Assembly (NCBI GenBank): GCA_030268105.1
Contig: BSDZ01000008.1
Span: 5,084,001 to 5,148,000, forward strand
Direction: 5' to 3'
DNA: 64,000 bases
Origin: Volvox africanus
Taxonomy: Eukaryota; Chlorophyta; Chlorophyceae; Chlamydomonadales; Volvocaceae
Part shown: positions 1-12,819 of the stretch, one piece after another
Layout: every line of letters begins with the position of its first letter
Position numbering within the stretch: position 1 is the stretch's first letter
Position numbers and translations under genes: made by a program
Notes under the pieces: model-generated
The model's database searches: none
What the model saw: only the letters and a program-made list of their open reading frames with translations
What the model was told of the DNA's origin: nothing

Positions 1-331
1 GGGGGCGAAGCAGGGAGGAGTGGAGGTCCTCCTTGTCAGTATCGTGGGTAACCCCGTTTGTGTTTTCCCCCTTCTTTTCTCCGTTTGTGGCCTTTCCCCA
101 CCCTTTCCCCACCTGCGGTTTTTGCACAACGGGTGGAGGTCGACTCAAGCCTGCTCGCTCCCTTTCACCCCGTATGGTGTGTCTGGGGGATGTTGCTTTT
201 TCCTACCTATTTGTCTGTGCAAGTCGTGCTTTTTACCCCTTTCCTATATTCCATTCGCTCTCCCGTGGGTCGCATTGGGTTCCCCGGACCCTTCCCGTAC
301 CCTTCCCGCCACGCATCGCACCGCACCTCAG
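1..331 (+). other. Intron or upstream part of the CCCH zinc-finger gene
   Basis: Pyrimidine-rich sequence ending in a good acceptor (cacctcag) at 331. No coding similarity was seen. The open frames here are low-complexity read-through. The first exon(s) of the zinc-finger gene, including its start codon, must lie before the window. Confidence 0.6.
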
Positions 332-3300
332 GTCCTCCGCTGCTCCAAGCGCCACGCTCACGACTGGCGGGCGTGTCCCTTCGCCCACCCCACCGAGAAC
401 GCCCGCCGCCGCGACCCGCGCGAGTTCAAATACTGCGCACTTGCGTGCCCAGACTACAAGCAGGTAGGGTCCAGGAGGATCGGGGCTTCCTCGCTGCAGG
501 CGGAAGGGGGGGGTGACAGGGCAGGGTGGTGTATCGGTTTTAGAGGATGTTTGGATTACGCGTGTGTGTTTGTACGTGAAAGTGCGTGTGTGCGTCCATC
601 TCCCCCACCCCCTCCTCTCGGTTTCATATCTCGTGTATCCGTCTTCCGCTTCCTCCGCCTCCCACACCATTCCCCCCTCTCCCGCCCTCCCTATCTTCCT
701 CTCCCCCTCCCTTTTCATCTCCGTCTCCCTCTCCCACTGCCACTCCTACGCCCCCTCCCCTTCCCTTCCCTCATCAGGGCTTCTGCATTCGCGGAGACGT
801 ATGCCCGTACGCTCACGGCGTGTTCGAGTGCTGGCTGCACCCCTCCCGCTACCGCACACAGCTCTGCAAGGACGGAGCGAACTGCCACCGCCCCGTATGC
901 TTCTTCGCACATAGCCTTCCAGAACTCCGAGCTCCCACATACACATGGGTCCCAAGCCCCGCTGATCTGGCCAAGGCACAAACGGCCACAAATACAAAGG
1001 CGTCGGCGGTGGTGTGCGGCAACGGCAATGGTAGCGGCGGCGGCGGCGGCGGCGGTGACAATGTCGCGATTTCAGGATCTGCAACGATAGCGGCAGCGGC
1101 GGCGCTGGCGTTGGCTGACGGCGGCTCTGGCCCGACGGGCGGGGCTCCAGGGTGCCCACTCGGGTCGCCTCAGGGTGTGGCGGGACCAGAGGCCCGAGCA
1201 CTGCTGTCCACCGCGTCATCCGGAATTCCGGTAAATCGGTTTTCGGTTGGGAGTTGGCAGTAAACCGGTTGAGTCGGCATATTTCCATTTCCTTTCTTTG
1301 GTTTTTCATTCTAGGGCTCTTCTGAAACCCGCCGCCTGTTTCACCGCAAATTTCTAACTAGCGTACATGCCCCTCTTCCCTCGCTCTTCATTCGTCCTCC
1401 ACCATCACGGTTAGTAATCCTGCTTTATAGCAGCGCCTCTACAGCAGCAGTATTGATCGTCCCCCTCCCCCTTCGCCCTTTTCTCAATTTGCTCTAGGCG
1501 TACTGATCGCCTGTCGGGTCTCACCTTGTATTCCGATTCTGAAACTTCCGGCTCCCAGAACTGCCTCCCCTTGGGAGCCCTCTTCCCCTCCACCCTCCGT
1601 ATCTCCCCATTTCCCCGTTTCCCCGTTTCCCCATTTCCCCGGGCCTCCCCGTCCTGTGTGCCATTCCCTCCCAGCCCACGAGCTCCTCATCCGATGGCGC
1701 GTGCTCTGCTCTCGGTGCCACCTGCGGATCGCCCCCGCGGGGCGGAGCGCTCATCAGCAACGGCAGCGGAATGATGTCCGGACAGGGCCTTATTGGAGGA
1801 GGTGGCATGGCGGGCCTGGGGTTGGTACTGGGGATGCAACCGTTAACAGCAACCACCTGTAACGGTAACGGTACGGCTGGCAGTACCAGCTCCTGCAGCA
1901 GCGGCGCCAACGGCTCGCCCTCGCCTTCCTTCTCGGTGGAATCCAGGGAGGGCTGTCAGGTCAATGGCGGTGGCAGTGGTGCTGGAGTGTTGCTGAGTGC
2001 GGCACAGGCAGCGCTTGGCAACGGCGTCGTCGGCAAGGAAGGTGGGTCTGTGGATGTCGCCCGTGGCTGTTTTGCCGCCTCGTTCCTCCCTCCCATCTCA
2101 ACAACAGCTACGCCCACATCCCTTACCCTCCGCGCCCCGCTCCCGCTACCCCTGCCTCCCCCTGCCCACCCTGCCCAACCTGCCCCCCGGCAGGCAAGGG
2201 CGGCTCCTCTGTCCCCACTGGCGGCACCCCCGGCTCCGGCGGCAAGGCCAATCAGAACCTCACTCAGCCCAACGCCGCCGCGAGCATGTTCGGCTTCACC
2301 GCGCCGCGCATGTCCAACGCCTTTGCGCGCCGTCACGGCCTTAATCCCAAAGACAATCCCATGCTGAATCTGCAGAAGATCGCATTACAGAGCCAGCAGC
2401 AGCAACAACAACAGCAACAGCAGCAGCAGCAGCAGCAGAAGAAGCAGCAGCAGCAGGTATGTGTGGAAGTGTATGTGTGGAAGTGTGGGAAAGGAAGGGG
2501 AGGGAGGGTTCGGGATAGGTCGTGAGTTGTGGAATTGTGAGAAAAAGGGCAAAGGGATTATTCCGGACCTTGATCTTCCTACCTGGCTTCATTTCTCGGT
2601 ATGTGTACGGCTTTTTAATGCATTCATTACCCTCTGTTTATTCCTTAAAGCCGCAGCTCAGTGAGCCGCCGACTTGGGTTTGATAAATGCTGATTTCTTT
2701 CTGCATTACACAGTACGTAGTACAGTATTTGGGCCTTTTTTCGACAGCTCTCGTATTCCCATTGGCCGTTCCCATCCCGCTGTTGAACTCGCTATTTACT
2801 CGCATTCCTCGCTCCAAACCCACCGCAGGTTCAGAACGGTGCATCGGGGTTAGCGGGCGCCTTCTCTCAGGACAGCGCCACAGCGCTCCGAAGTCAGGCA
2901 ACAGCGGCGGCTGTAGCGGCGTCCAGCAATGGCGGCTCCGTTTTACAGGATGCCGCCGCGGTGGTCGCAAACAGCCGCAACGCACTCGCACTTAACGGTA
3001 ACGCTGCCAACGGTCAACGCCTCCAGGCCGCTGCTGCCGCGGCCGCTGCTGCCGCCTCGCCGGGGGCCTTTTCTGGAGTCTCCTTCTCCACCCCGGCGGC
3101 GGCGTTCGGAGTCGCACCCATGCACATGCAGATGCACGCCGCCGCCGCACATCTTGGTGGCGGCGGATCCACGGAGTCCTCTCTTTTGGCTGCGCAGCTG
3201 GCAGCCCTTAACTTGCAGCACCACCAACAAAGGCAACAGCAGCAACAGCAGCAGCTGGGGATCGGGATCGGGATTGGCGGCATTAATATGGCAAGTGGCG

Positions 3301-3503
3301 CGGCGGCGGCGGTGGCGGCCGCCGCCGCCGCCAGCATGGGGGCAGCTGGCATCGGCCACGGCCCGATACACTACATGGCCACTGGCCCGCACCACGCACT
3401 GATGCACGCGGATATGTACGGCACCGGGCCCGGCGGCAGCATGTACGACACCGCCCAGCAGCATCTGATGGTGGCGATGGGTGGAACCCAGACGGAGGTC
3501 TGA
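332..3503 (+). CDS. RR-TZF tandem CCCH zinc-finger protein (5' partial)
   Basis: Five exons are visible: 332-463, 778-1230, 1675-2041, 2194-2456 and 2829-3503. All have GT-AG borders and matching phases, giving 629 residues to the TGA. The first exons encode the plant arginine-rich plus tandem zinc-finger block. A C-X5-H-X4-C-X3-H unit ([16 protein letters not shown]) is followed by [11 protein letters not shown], then finger 1 C-X7-C-X5-C-X3-H ([19 protein letters not shown]), a 16-residue spacer beginning [15 protein letters not shown], and finger 2 C-X5-C-X4-C-X3-H ([16 protein letters not shown]). All Cys and His ligands are present. In plants this family binds AU-rich mRNA and promotes its decay in cytoplasmic granules; that role here is by family. 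The remaining three exons are Ala, Gly, Gln and His-rich, with a Gln run ending exon 4, and are probably disordered. An intron splits finger 1. The start codon lies upstream of the window. Confidence 0.93.
2395..2456 (+). repeat. CAG/CAA trinucleotide run (polyglutamine)
   Basis: Mixed CAG and CAA codons encode a Gln tract with two Lys at the end of exon 4 of the zinc-finger gene, directly against the splice donor. Interruption by CAA should damp length instability. Confidence 0.9.
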
Positions 3504-4390
3504 GGGGAGGAAGAAGGGAAGGAGGGGTGGGTGGAGGAAGGAAGATGCGCCATGCAGTACGTGCACAGCACGGCGTCAAGATGAGGCAGTGTACGACACG
3601 TTTTCCAGGCTTGTCGGATACGGCGCTCCCCCCGTACAACCCCGTCGGTGTTTAGAGCTCTTCACCCTCGCACCTTCTCCCGTGCAGCAAGGGGTGTCCG
3701 CCAGGTTTTGCGCATATGCTTATGCCTTTCATTGTCGTACCCTAGTGTACGAAGTACGGCAAATACGATCAAAAGCACCTGGAATAAAAGATTGGCCGAA
3801 GAAGATGAGACGGCTGCGGAACTCCCACGGGCTTTTTCCGTCGCTGATGCGGAGGATAGGCGAATGGCGATACCGTCCCATGGGTCACCGAACAGGAGCG
3901 GCAGCGGCAGTAGCAGTAGCAGCTACTCCGACACGACCTTAAACTGACATCTTCATGTTGGGATTTCCCTCGTCGTCCGCGAGGTGGTGGGCTTGCTTGG
4001 TGAGGAGAGAGGCGCGGGGTAAAGGAGGCGGGGAAAGAAACCCGAGTGCCTAACCCTCCGTCTCTCATCCCTCCCAGCGCGCTTCAGTAATGCCATTTGA
4101 ACTGCTTTGGACGTGCGCGTGTGGGTTTCGGAGGGGGGAGAAGGAAAGGTGCAGATCTGCGCCATACCTAAGCGTCCCATGGGCCTGTAGGAATCCCCCC
4201 AGGTAAAGGTGGAGCCGAAGGTCCTGGAGGATGGTGTGACGGCTTGGGCCTTCCTCGGCTTGCTGTCGGCTGGCGCGCACGCATGCATACTGCGGCTGAT
4301 TTGGCGTAAAGGAGTTAAGATGGTTTGGAAAGGAGAGGCTCGATGAGAGCGGCCTCGTTCCGCACGATAGCGTTTATTGGCTAGGGTGGT

Positions 4391-4395
4391 TGTAA
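4391..4395 (+). terminator. Possible UGUAA polyadenylation signal, zinc-finger gene
   Basis: First TGTAA noticed after the TGA of the zinc-finger gene. UGUAA is the usual polyadenylation signal of volvocine algae. The implied 3' UTR of about 0.9 kb is long, so this is tentative. Confidence 0.35.
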
Positions 4396-6800
4396 TGCCG
4401 TACACATGCCCTTTTTGCAGGAATACAGGAGGGTTCAGCCCATGCGAGCCCCGTTCCAAATTGCAGAGCTGGTCATTGTGGAGTACGTAATGTGGTTTCA
4501 GGCAAGGTGGTGTTTTCATCGCAGATAAAAAAGCCGAACCTGGTTTGTCTGTGTGTGTGTGCGTGTGTAGTTGGAGGGCTGGGCTTCATGGCACTTCTTT
4601 GCCTTTCGTTGTTTTGTTAGGGATCTATGCGTCGGCGTAGTAGCTCTATGCGTATGTCTGTCAGTCTGTCGATAACTCTGTGTGTGTACGTGCTCATATT
4701 GTCCGTGGCCCCGGGTGAGGGCAGTAGCGGACGAGGGAGGGAAAGGGGAAAGAAGTAGCATCTGTGTGGACTTGGACTTGGAGAGGACGGGGGGGAGCGG
4801 GGTGAAAACACACACGCCCGGGTTCTACTACTGTTTGGCCCTCACCCCGGCGCTCCTTCGGAAGTTTCCCACCGTCCTTCCCCCCCCGCCCAATCCGCAC
4901 CCGCCTAACCCCTGACCTGTGCTCTGCGCTCGGTGTGTTACTGCTCCCTCGTCAATCCTTACTGATTAAGCGGTTGTTCGGTTCAGTTGCAACTAAACCA
5001 AATTTCCGCGAGGCGGCGTTTCACCGGTAAATGGCATAAGTGGTGTTTGGGTTACGGCCTCGACCTGCCGGGGATTACGACAGGCAGCTGCTAACAGATA
5101 CGAGTACGGCAAACGGTAGTTGTGCTCGAGGTAATCCGAATCCGCATCCGGCATTGGATTGGATTCGGATTTGATGCGGCAGTCAGGCCTTGCCTTGGTC
5201 GAGTATATTCTAGGCTATGCGGGTCTGTTTACCGACCATTCGCTGTCTGCCGGTCTATACACTCGCCCGCCCGCCTGCCTGGTGAATGTTAGGTGAATAA
5301 ATACAGCCAAAAAGGGGGGTGGAGGTGGGGTGGGGGCTGCCATGCGTGCACATACACACATGTGCCGTATTCTGTAGCTCTCTGTTTTGTCTTCTCCATT
5401 TCTCCCCTGACCCGTGGGTCCGTGGGACGGGGAAGAGGAGGGGGAGTAATGGTATTGGTGAGGTGTGTGTGTGTGTTAGGAAAGAGGACGCGATGGCTAG
5501 CCCCGACGGAATATACTCCTTAGGGCGGCCGTTGCTGTACTGCTTGCATTACCTCGTCCCTGCGCCCTCCCACCTCATATTCCGTACGGCCAATCTGACA
5601 CTGTTTCGTTTTGGTTAGCAGCTATCATTGAGCTACACTGAGCAAGACAAGCAGTACTTGCGTGGTCTGTACGATAATTGCAAGATCAGGGCGTTGGCTG
5701 AGAAATGCAGAAGCTTAAGCTGCCGTACTGGGGGTTCGTGGGGCCGCCACGTTTTGGAAGACGTACTTGTTTTTCAGGTGTGTGTATGTGTGTATCTATA
5801 TAACCACTTGTACTGTTACCGTACCACGTATTATGTACGGACATTCAGCGAACCCGTCGTAGCTTTTATACGGGAAGAGGGGCTATGGGATGGAAGGGTA
5901 GGGGCAGCAGCATATATGTCGTACAAAACAGCACTAATTCTCCATGAATTATTCCAAAGGGCACGTCAAGAATATGCCGCTGCGAGTGCCGAACAGTACG
6001 GAAGCGGATTATTGCCGAATGGAAGAGGCTCAAAAAATCAATTTGTCTATTCCAACATTTTTTGGAGAAACGTGACCTGCACGTGTGCCGTTTCGGTTTG
6101 TACATTTCGAAGGCGGATCTGCCGTACAAACGTCCCCAACTATTGTGGCCGGCTTTGGGGGGGGGGCAGGTAACGGGCGTGGTGTACCATTCTTATATTC
6201 CCCCCAACCCGCCGTTTCCATCCCCACCCTCCGGAACCCCAGTGGTATTTCCTTTCACACCCCGCCTGGGGCATTGTGTGCGTTTGTCCGCCCGTTAGTC
6301 TGCCTGTCTGTGACCATCTCCGCAACCCTCGAGCGTTGAAGGGGGGTATATGGCGGCGGCGGTGATGTCGGTACGGAAAAGGGGGGAAGGGGAAAGTATG
6401 TGTGTGCGACCGCTGGCGTCTGTATTGCGGAGGGGAAAACCCCAGAGACACAACCTGATTTTGGCGGGCAAGGACGGGGGGTGGGTAAAGGGAGAGGAAT
6501 CGCGTATATTGGCACGCGTGTTTTGTGTACGACACGCATTCCTACGAGCGCGCTATTTGAAATTTGTATGTTACTACCAAAGGATGGACGCGCGTCCTTT
6601 GCAAGACTGGCTGCCGTATATCGTTACCCAATGGGCATGGTGCATGATGCATGCATGTGTTTTACTGAGGTAGTTTCTTGCCGTACGCACCCATGCGCTT
6701 GCAGTTACGCCTTCGGTTCGTTTTATGCTGCTTTGCACCATTTCAAAGAGTTATCGTGCACTCGGTACTGAACCCATGCGCTCTCTGGAATGCGGCGGTG

Positions 6801-6844
6801 GTGGTAGTGGTGGTGGTGGTGGTGGTGGCGGCAGCAGCAGCAGC
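6801..6844 (+). repeat. GGT/GCA trinucleotide repeat
   Basis: A run of GGT triplets (one GTA/AGT interruption) passes into GGC and CAG triplets. It gives Gly, Val or Ser runs depending on frame and explains the long open frames around it. Confidence 0.85.
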
Positions 6845-7264
6845 AGTACCTGGTCGGCATATTTGGAAAGAGGAGGCACAGTGTCATGGCAGCGGCGGTT
6901 GGGGAATATGCCGTACACAGGAGGAGGAGGAGGAGGAGGGCCAATGTGGTTTCGGAGGAGTGGGTATTTATACGTGTCATTTCGCCGCGGACTGGCACGT
7001 CCCGTCGTCGTCTTGTCAGAGGGACAGAGGCGATATGGAGGAGGAGCAGATGTCGTACTTCGGAATGGCGGAAAAGAAAAAGAAGAGATTGAGGGAGATT
7101 GGCCAAGGTACATGGTCCAGCTGCTGCGGGTGGTTGTGGTAGTTATGGCAGTTATGAAGATTGTTGGGACCTTTGGTCCAGTTACGGGGTTGGTCAAGGA
7201 TTCTGGAGCATCAGATGTCATCAGGTGGCTTTCAAAATGGCGTTCGCCTGCTCGTCGTATTATC

Positions 7265-7302
7265 ACTCCGCCTGTCTGTCTGTCTGTCTGCCTGCCTGCA
7301 TA
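7265..7302 (+). repeat. Tetranucleotide CTGT/CTGC repeat
   Basis: Consecutive CTGT units followed by CTGC units, a simple microsatellite in non-coding DNA. Confidence 0.8.
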
Positions 7303-10300
7303 TAATCTGTGTGTCTCAAGCCATGGCATGAATCCATTAAACTGTCTAGTGGCGATGGTCGTACTGTCGTACCGCATATGTTTGGTTTCGGAGATACACG
7401 TCATCTCGCCGAGGACGAAAACGGGAAGGACGAGGACGTGCATGTGTGTATTGCGTGTATGTGGGAGGGGACGAGAAGGTGAGGTTGGGTGGAGGTATTC
7501 TTCCTACGCATGTTTCGAAGTTCCTTCGGTTCTGCAAAACCCATACCCCGCTCCCTCCCTCCCTCCTTCCAACCACATTTCATTGCCGCCTCTCCTCGCC
7601 TACCTTACCCTGCCTTGTCTTGCGCTGTACTGCTTTTTGTACGGGCACGTCCACCTGGACGTTACGGTTGGCCTAGTAGGGGGTGATTGGGGGCCGGGGG
7701 GCAGAAAGGAGGAGCGAGGGCCGCGACCACAACTGCACTTTTTATGTGTGGCGCACAGCTCACTGCTTGTGTATATCCCCCTACCCTCCATCCCCCGCCC
7801 CCAAACACACCCAACTTCCCCCGCGCCTGCCCCTGCCCGGTACTCCGTCGCCTCTCCTGGGTCCCGCCTTGTTCCGCCTCTGCGGCCTCTGGGAGCACTA
7901 CATAGCCCTTGAGTGGCACTGCTTGGCCATTTCCGTGGGATGCACTTTTTGACACCGCTACGTTTGATGGTTTCTATCGCCTTTGATAATGTCTTTTCAT
8001 ACGGTGCTGGTTTAGCGTCCAACGTGTTGAAGCACAGAGGGAACAGTTTCAAGTCTTGAAGTCGAATCAAGATTCACATGTGGTGGTAAAGCGGTGGGCC
8101 TTTAAGTAGTATGTAGCGCCCTAGGCGCTTTTGTCACGCGCCGTCGTTGCCGTACAGTACAACATTTGTGTTGTGGCGGCGACGTAGGGTCCGATGGGTG
8201 GTCACTTTGGGTGTTTTGATGTTTGGTGATGTTGGGCGTTGGTTGCCTGATTTGGCTCTGACATCCAGCACAGTCGTTATGCCCCCTCGGTCCTGATTTG
8301 GCGACACGCACTCGTTTAAGACACCGCATGCTCACACAGAGAGAGGCCGACCACACAGTTATGGTCGTTGATTAATTGGCGAGCTGCCGCGCCCACGCCT
8401 GTTTATAGGCTTTCTTGTGTCCCACTGCTGTTCGTGTTGCTAGTACGGTAGTACGGTAGTACGTACGTTTATTTACGGTTTTGGATTCGCGTCTGAGCCA
8501 GCGACGATGATTTATGTGGGCACGGAACAAACTCCTCCAACCCCCCGGGGGAGAGGAGGGGGAAAGGAGGCGGCCCATGCGGCAGGACCCGTGCTGGCGC
8601 TGGCGCTGGGGCTGGTGGTCGCAGGAAAGCGGACGAAACGCGCTTGCATGGCAGCAGCTGTAGCAGCAGCAGTAGATCCCGCATATTCCCGCATCCTGTC
8701 TATCTATCTGTCTGTCTTTTCTGTCTGTGCGTTTCCTACTGGTCCTGGTGCTACACGATCCGTCGCTGTCGCTGTGCGCTGTCCGTATCCCGGTCTGTCC
8801 AGAACTCCGGCCCTGTGATGAGATCCCCCTGGAGTGCCTTACGTAATCCCCCATGGCGCACATATTGGCGCTTGGTGTTCGGAATTACAAGGGGGGAGTG
8901 AAAAGCTGTGATGCGAAGGAGGAAGCAGCGGACTGGAAGGACCTGCCTCTGTGTCCATCCGTGATTTGGTGATGTTGGGCTGAAACTGGATTTAATTGGT
9001 ATATATGGCGATGCTTGCTTGGGCCCTATGTTGCGCTCAGACTCCTATTCTGTCGTACGGCAGAATATCGCCTGTAATAATTTTACCACATCCCACCAAA
9101 TTATGCCCGCCAAGGGGGGGCACGTCTGCGGGTGCTGTCGTCAACCTTCCCCATTCCTCGGGTGTCACTTCCCCCTCTCTCCGCGGTTGGGGTGGGTGTT
9201 ATGAAAGCCCATAAATGCAATGCATGTCGTACCATGAAGCAGTGCAGTTCAGATAATTATAATTATGTTTTGCTGCGGCTTGGGGTCGACTCGGTTGCGG
9301 CGTGGGGGCGGGCTGTTGCTGCTACTGCCCTGCTACTGCTGCGGCTATAGAAAGATCGGGAGACCTCGTGTTTCACCCCTTCCGCCCCCACTCTCGCTCA
9401 TGTGGGGCCTATGAAAGGCATCATTATCCCAGATCGCGGTTTCGTCCCAGTCCAGCGCATCTATACAGCCAACCTATGGCTGCGCTTTGTATATTTGTTG
9501 TTGTTTAGTTATCTGTTGATTGTCCGCTCCGCAACATCAACCCAGGCCGGCGTGCTTTTTCATTGGCCAGCCGCCGGGGGTGGGTATTGTCGTGTGTGTG
9601 ATGTAGCGTGCAACTGCACAGGATTGCGTGTTTAAATCATTCCCTCATATGGCTTCTGCCGGCGGCGGTAAGGCGGTGGCGGTGAGGGCAACTAACAGGA
9701 AGAGCACAGATGCGTGGCCTCATTGGTGGCATTATTGAGCGGAATGTACCACATGTGATGCAATTAATCGATGCGCATGCGGGAGGTAGAAGCGCTTAAG
9801 AGGGGATTAAGTGGCGTTCGGGAAGTGGAGAGGGTGGCCGGATGGAGGGTGGCCCTCCCTCTAAAGTCGCGACGTCTCGCTACATAGATTTTGTATAGCT
9901 CGCATTGAGCGGCGGCTGAAGGCCCCATCCTTATCCTTGATCATCCTTGTCGGTTCTTGGTGGCCCCGCGACCCCAACGCCCTCGTTCCTTGGTCATCCC
10001 AAAATGCGCTCGCAAGATCCAAAAAAGCTAAATCCAGATTTGAGCCGGAATAGGAAAGCGGCTAGGAGGATGCCCGCTGCCTTGATGTCGGTTTTGGTGT
10101 CGGTGCGTTACATCATCCGCCTCGACTGTTTTTGCCGCTGTCTCACGAACTGTACGGCATTGTTGTGGTGGTTTCTGTATGACTGTATTACCTTTCGTTG
10201 CATTTGGCGCTGATATGTAAAGGGATATGTAGTGGCGATAATGCTGAGGATGACCAATATATGCGTTTACTTGTGTAATCCAAGTACAGATCGATTCCGT

Positions 10301-10437
10301 TCAAATTTGACTTTTCGTCGGTATGCATGAAACTCATCATAACTAAAATGAAACGGTGTTTTTTCCAAACCGATTTCCAGGGTATGGATTATGACACATA
10401 TATACAAAGACCAGCTTCCTGCTTCCTGGCGCCTGAC

Positions 10438-10497
10438 ACACACACACACACATACATACATACATGCTAGTCCTTTCAGTACATACATACATGCAAG
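10438..10497 (+). repeat. CA and CATA microsatellites
   Basis: A (CA)n run is followed by two short CATA blocks separated by a spacer. The second block repeats the CATACATACATGCAAG-type end of the first. Confidence 0.8.
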
Positions 10498-11242
10498 TCG
10501 CCCATAGTGTGTAACACCCGAATACAAGGTGGGAGGCAACCTTATGGATGATATCCTCCTTCCTTACCGGGAAATGCAAACATAGAGCAGGGGAGCAACC
10601 ACCATACGTACTGTTTTCCTTTCCATCCGCCCTGCGACCCGCCCGAATGTCTCACCACCGCCCCAAAAGGGGCAACAATCTAAACTTGCACAAATGTCTG
10701 TGGGGGTCATCAAAACCTTGGTAACAAAGGTAACAACCACGTTCCTTCACTGCGGGTAAGTACAATGAGGGAGATATCTTCTCCATAAGCTGTTGCGTTG
10801 TTGGTGGTTAGGCAGGTGCGTTGAAAGTCTGGTACGTTGGTTAACAGGCGGGTAGGCGTTTTGCAGGAAATTGGGGTCATACGTAAATAGGTAGGTAGGT
10901 ATTGGGTAAGTACGGTAGGGTATGCTCCGCAATATGGCCCCAGGTGAAAGGTTAGGAAAGGCTTTTCCCAAGAAAGGTGTTATCATCATTTTGGACATCC
11001 ACGGTAACGGAGTCCAACAGGTCCGAGTTCCCTGTACCCACTCCACTCCTCCTCAACCTTCTCCTCATCCGCAAACGAGGATGTCGCCCCTGCTTAATAC
11101 ACCGCCACATCCATTTCACTCGCACATACTCCTGCCGTACATAACATCCCATCCCCCTCTCAACATATTAACAACACACAAACCGATCCCGACCACAATC
11201 CCATCCAAACACTATTGAAATGCATCAGCACCTCCTCCAGGA

Positions 11243-12819
11243 TCACGTTGAGTCTGCATGCATATCCAATACAAACATGTCCCGCAGGCGCTCATTGTTA
11301 GCGTCCAGGCCCCCGTGGATTACCAGCCGGCCGTCCGGAGTGGTGGTGCTTGCAAACCAGCCACGCGGACCCGGCGCGTCACCGCCCGCTTCAATCGCTC
11401 TCCAGTCCCTTATGCCACGGCTCCCGAAAGCCATCAAGCTGCCACAAAAGTCACCGGCCCCGTCATGGCCTTTGGCTGACGGGTCCACTTCACCCCCGAA
11501 CGCGACGACGGTGTCCTTGCTGGTGCAGTCGCCCTGATCGCATGAATGCACCGCAGCACCAAAGACGCTGCGAGCCGACAGCTTGCAGTGGGAGTGGCCA
11601 TCACCCTCCGTGGTCTCAGACGACGGGGGAGAGCAAGACGGGCAGTTGGAGCCGCACCAGACATTGTCCGAAATACTGTTTGGGGGATGCGCCAATTTGG
11701 CGTGTAAGGGTGCGTGAGAGAACGAACAACGAACAACGACATACCGAGCTCACCCAAAACCAACAGAATTGCAAATCTTAACAAGTAGTATCAAGGGCTA
11801 TCTCTGAATTCATCGAAAACAAAAATATAGACAAAGGTCGACAGGTCGATAGGTATTAGTAGATAGATAGGTAGGTAAGTACATAACAGGATGTTAAGAG
11901 ATGGTCAAAAGGCTTTCAATACCTGTACACATGCATGTCATCGAGCTCGCGGCCGCAGAAGCCTGCGATGACGTAAAGGACCCACTCCCCCTCGGGTCCC
12001 CCTGGCTTGGGTGCAGCCACGAGGCAACTGCCGCCCCGGCCTGGTACTGCTTGCGGCAAAGGTAAAGCCAGCTGACGCCAGGTGTTGGTCGTGGTGTCGT
12101 ACTCGTAAAGGTCGCTGAGGCGGCCTTCCTCACCACAGCCTCCAAACACATAGACTTTGTTGGCGACTGCTGTCATGGTGTGGTACGAGCGTTTGGGTGG
12201 GATGTCACCCTGGCCGTCCAGTCGGGCCCACGTGCAAGTGTCAGAGTCGAAGACGTACAGGTCGTTGCTGGCACCCTCGCCCATCGCGAGACCGGACCTG
12301 TCGGCCGTAAACGGATGGATGCAGAAGCAATGTAAGTTTCGAGCTTTCGACCCAATGGTCAACAACATATGCAAGGTTGCCATCTGGGTCGCCGTCCATT
12401 ACATTTCTCCGACCTGTTTAAGCAATCTGCGAAACACATTGGCGAGTTGCGACCTGTTGCGCGCAGCGGCACAAGGAGTGCGCGTGACTTCGGAGCGTAT
12501 GGAGGAACCCGCATACTTACAAATATGTACTTGGATGCAAAACAGATCCCGGGAAGGCTTACCGTCCGCCAAATATATAAAGCTTGTTGCCAACAGCGGC
12601 GGAAGCGTGCGCGACGCGTGGGGTCGGTGGTTCGCCTTTTGCGTCCACTACGCACCAGGTGCCGTCTGCAAAGCTGTACTCATACAGCTCGCTACCAACG
12701 GGTACGCGGGGATCATGCTCCCCACCAAATAGGAGAATTCTGTTGCCCAAGGCTGTTATGGAGTGGCTTGACCTTTCCACCGGCAAAGTGCCAACCTGGG
12801 GCAGGCTTGTCCATCGCAT
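11243..12819 (-). CDS. Kelch-repeat protein, nitrile-specifier/thiohydroximate lyase-like family
   Basis: Three exons, 12819-12563, 12297-11923 and 11675-11243, splice in phase to give 354 residues. The ATG at 12819 fits the family start (W-x-x-L ... RSSH). Kelch blades show the usual LLFGGE, YIFGGR, YVFGGCG and VVAFGGE strands with W and Y spacing. Overall order and length match plant NSP5-like single-domain kelch proteins, including the late KLSARSVF block and PRGW ... HGG ... NERLRDMFV near the C terminus. In Brassicales relatives an E-x3-D-x3-H/C triad in the late FGGE blade binds iron. Here the blade reads E273-V-D-P-S277-A-K-G-H281, so the middle Asp is Ser. Glucosinolate chemistry is not expected in an alga; the true substrate or partner is unknown. 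A Cys-rich insertion (CGSNCPSC) precedes this blade. It is divergent from the TRAPPC5 gene. Confidence 0.88.

Larger units (their letters stand above)
4396..11242. other. Long stretch without a recognised gene
   Basis: No protein family was recognised on either strand. The open frames are low-complexity or arise from simple repeats. Two plus-strand stretches look a little more protein-like: 5620-5778, an open segment beginning SYTEQDKQYLRGLYDNCKI and ending at a ttttcag/gtgtgt junction, and 6940-7240, Gly/Tyr/Ser-rich pieces such as GSYGSYEDCWDLWSSYG. They could be exons of a fast-evolving gene or chance. Short motifs containing GTACGG or its complement recur in this DNA by eye. Part of the right end must hold the 3' UTR of the kelch gene. 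Confidence 0.5.

Noticed and set aside
20..1090. Long plus-strand open frame over the CCCH zinc-finger exons
   Set aside because: It carries the first exon in frame but then runs through introns in pyrimidine-rich, low-complexity sequence. Zinc-finger motifs switch frame at clear GT-AG borders.
6725..7912. 395-codon plus-strand frame
   Set aside because: It is driven by a GGT repeat and a CTGT repeat, has no recognisable domain, and its composition is unlike the real genes.
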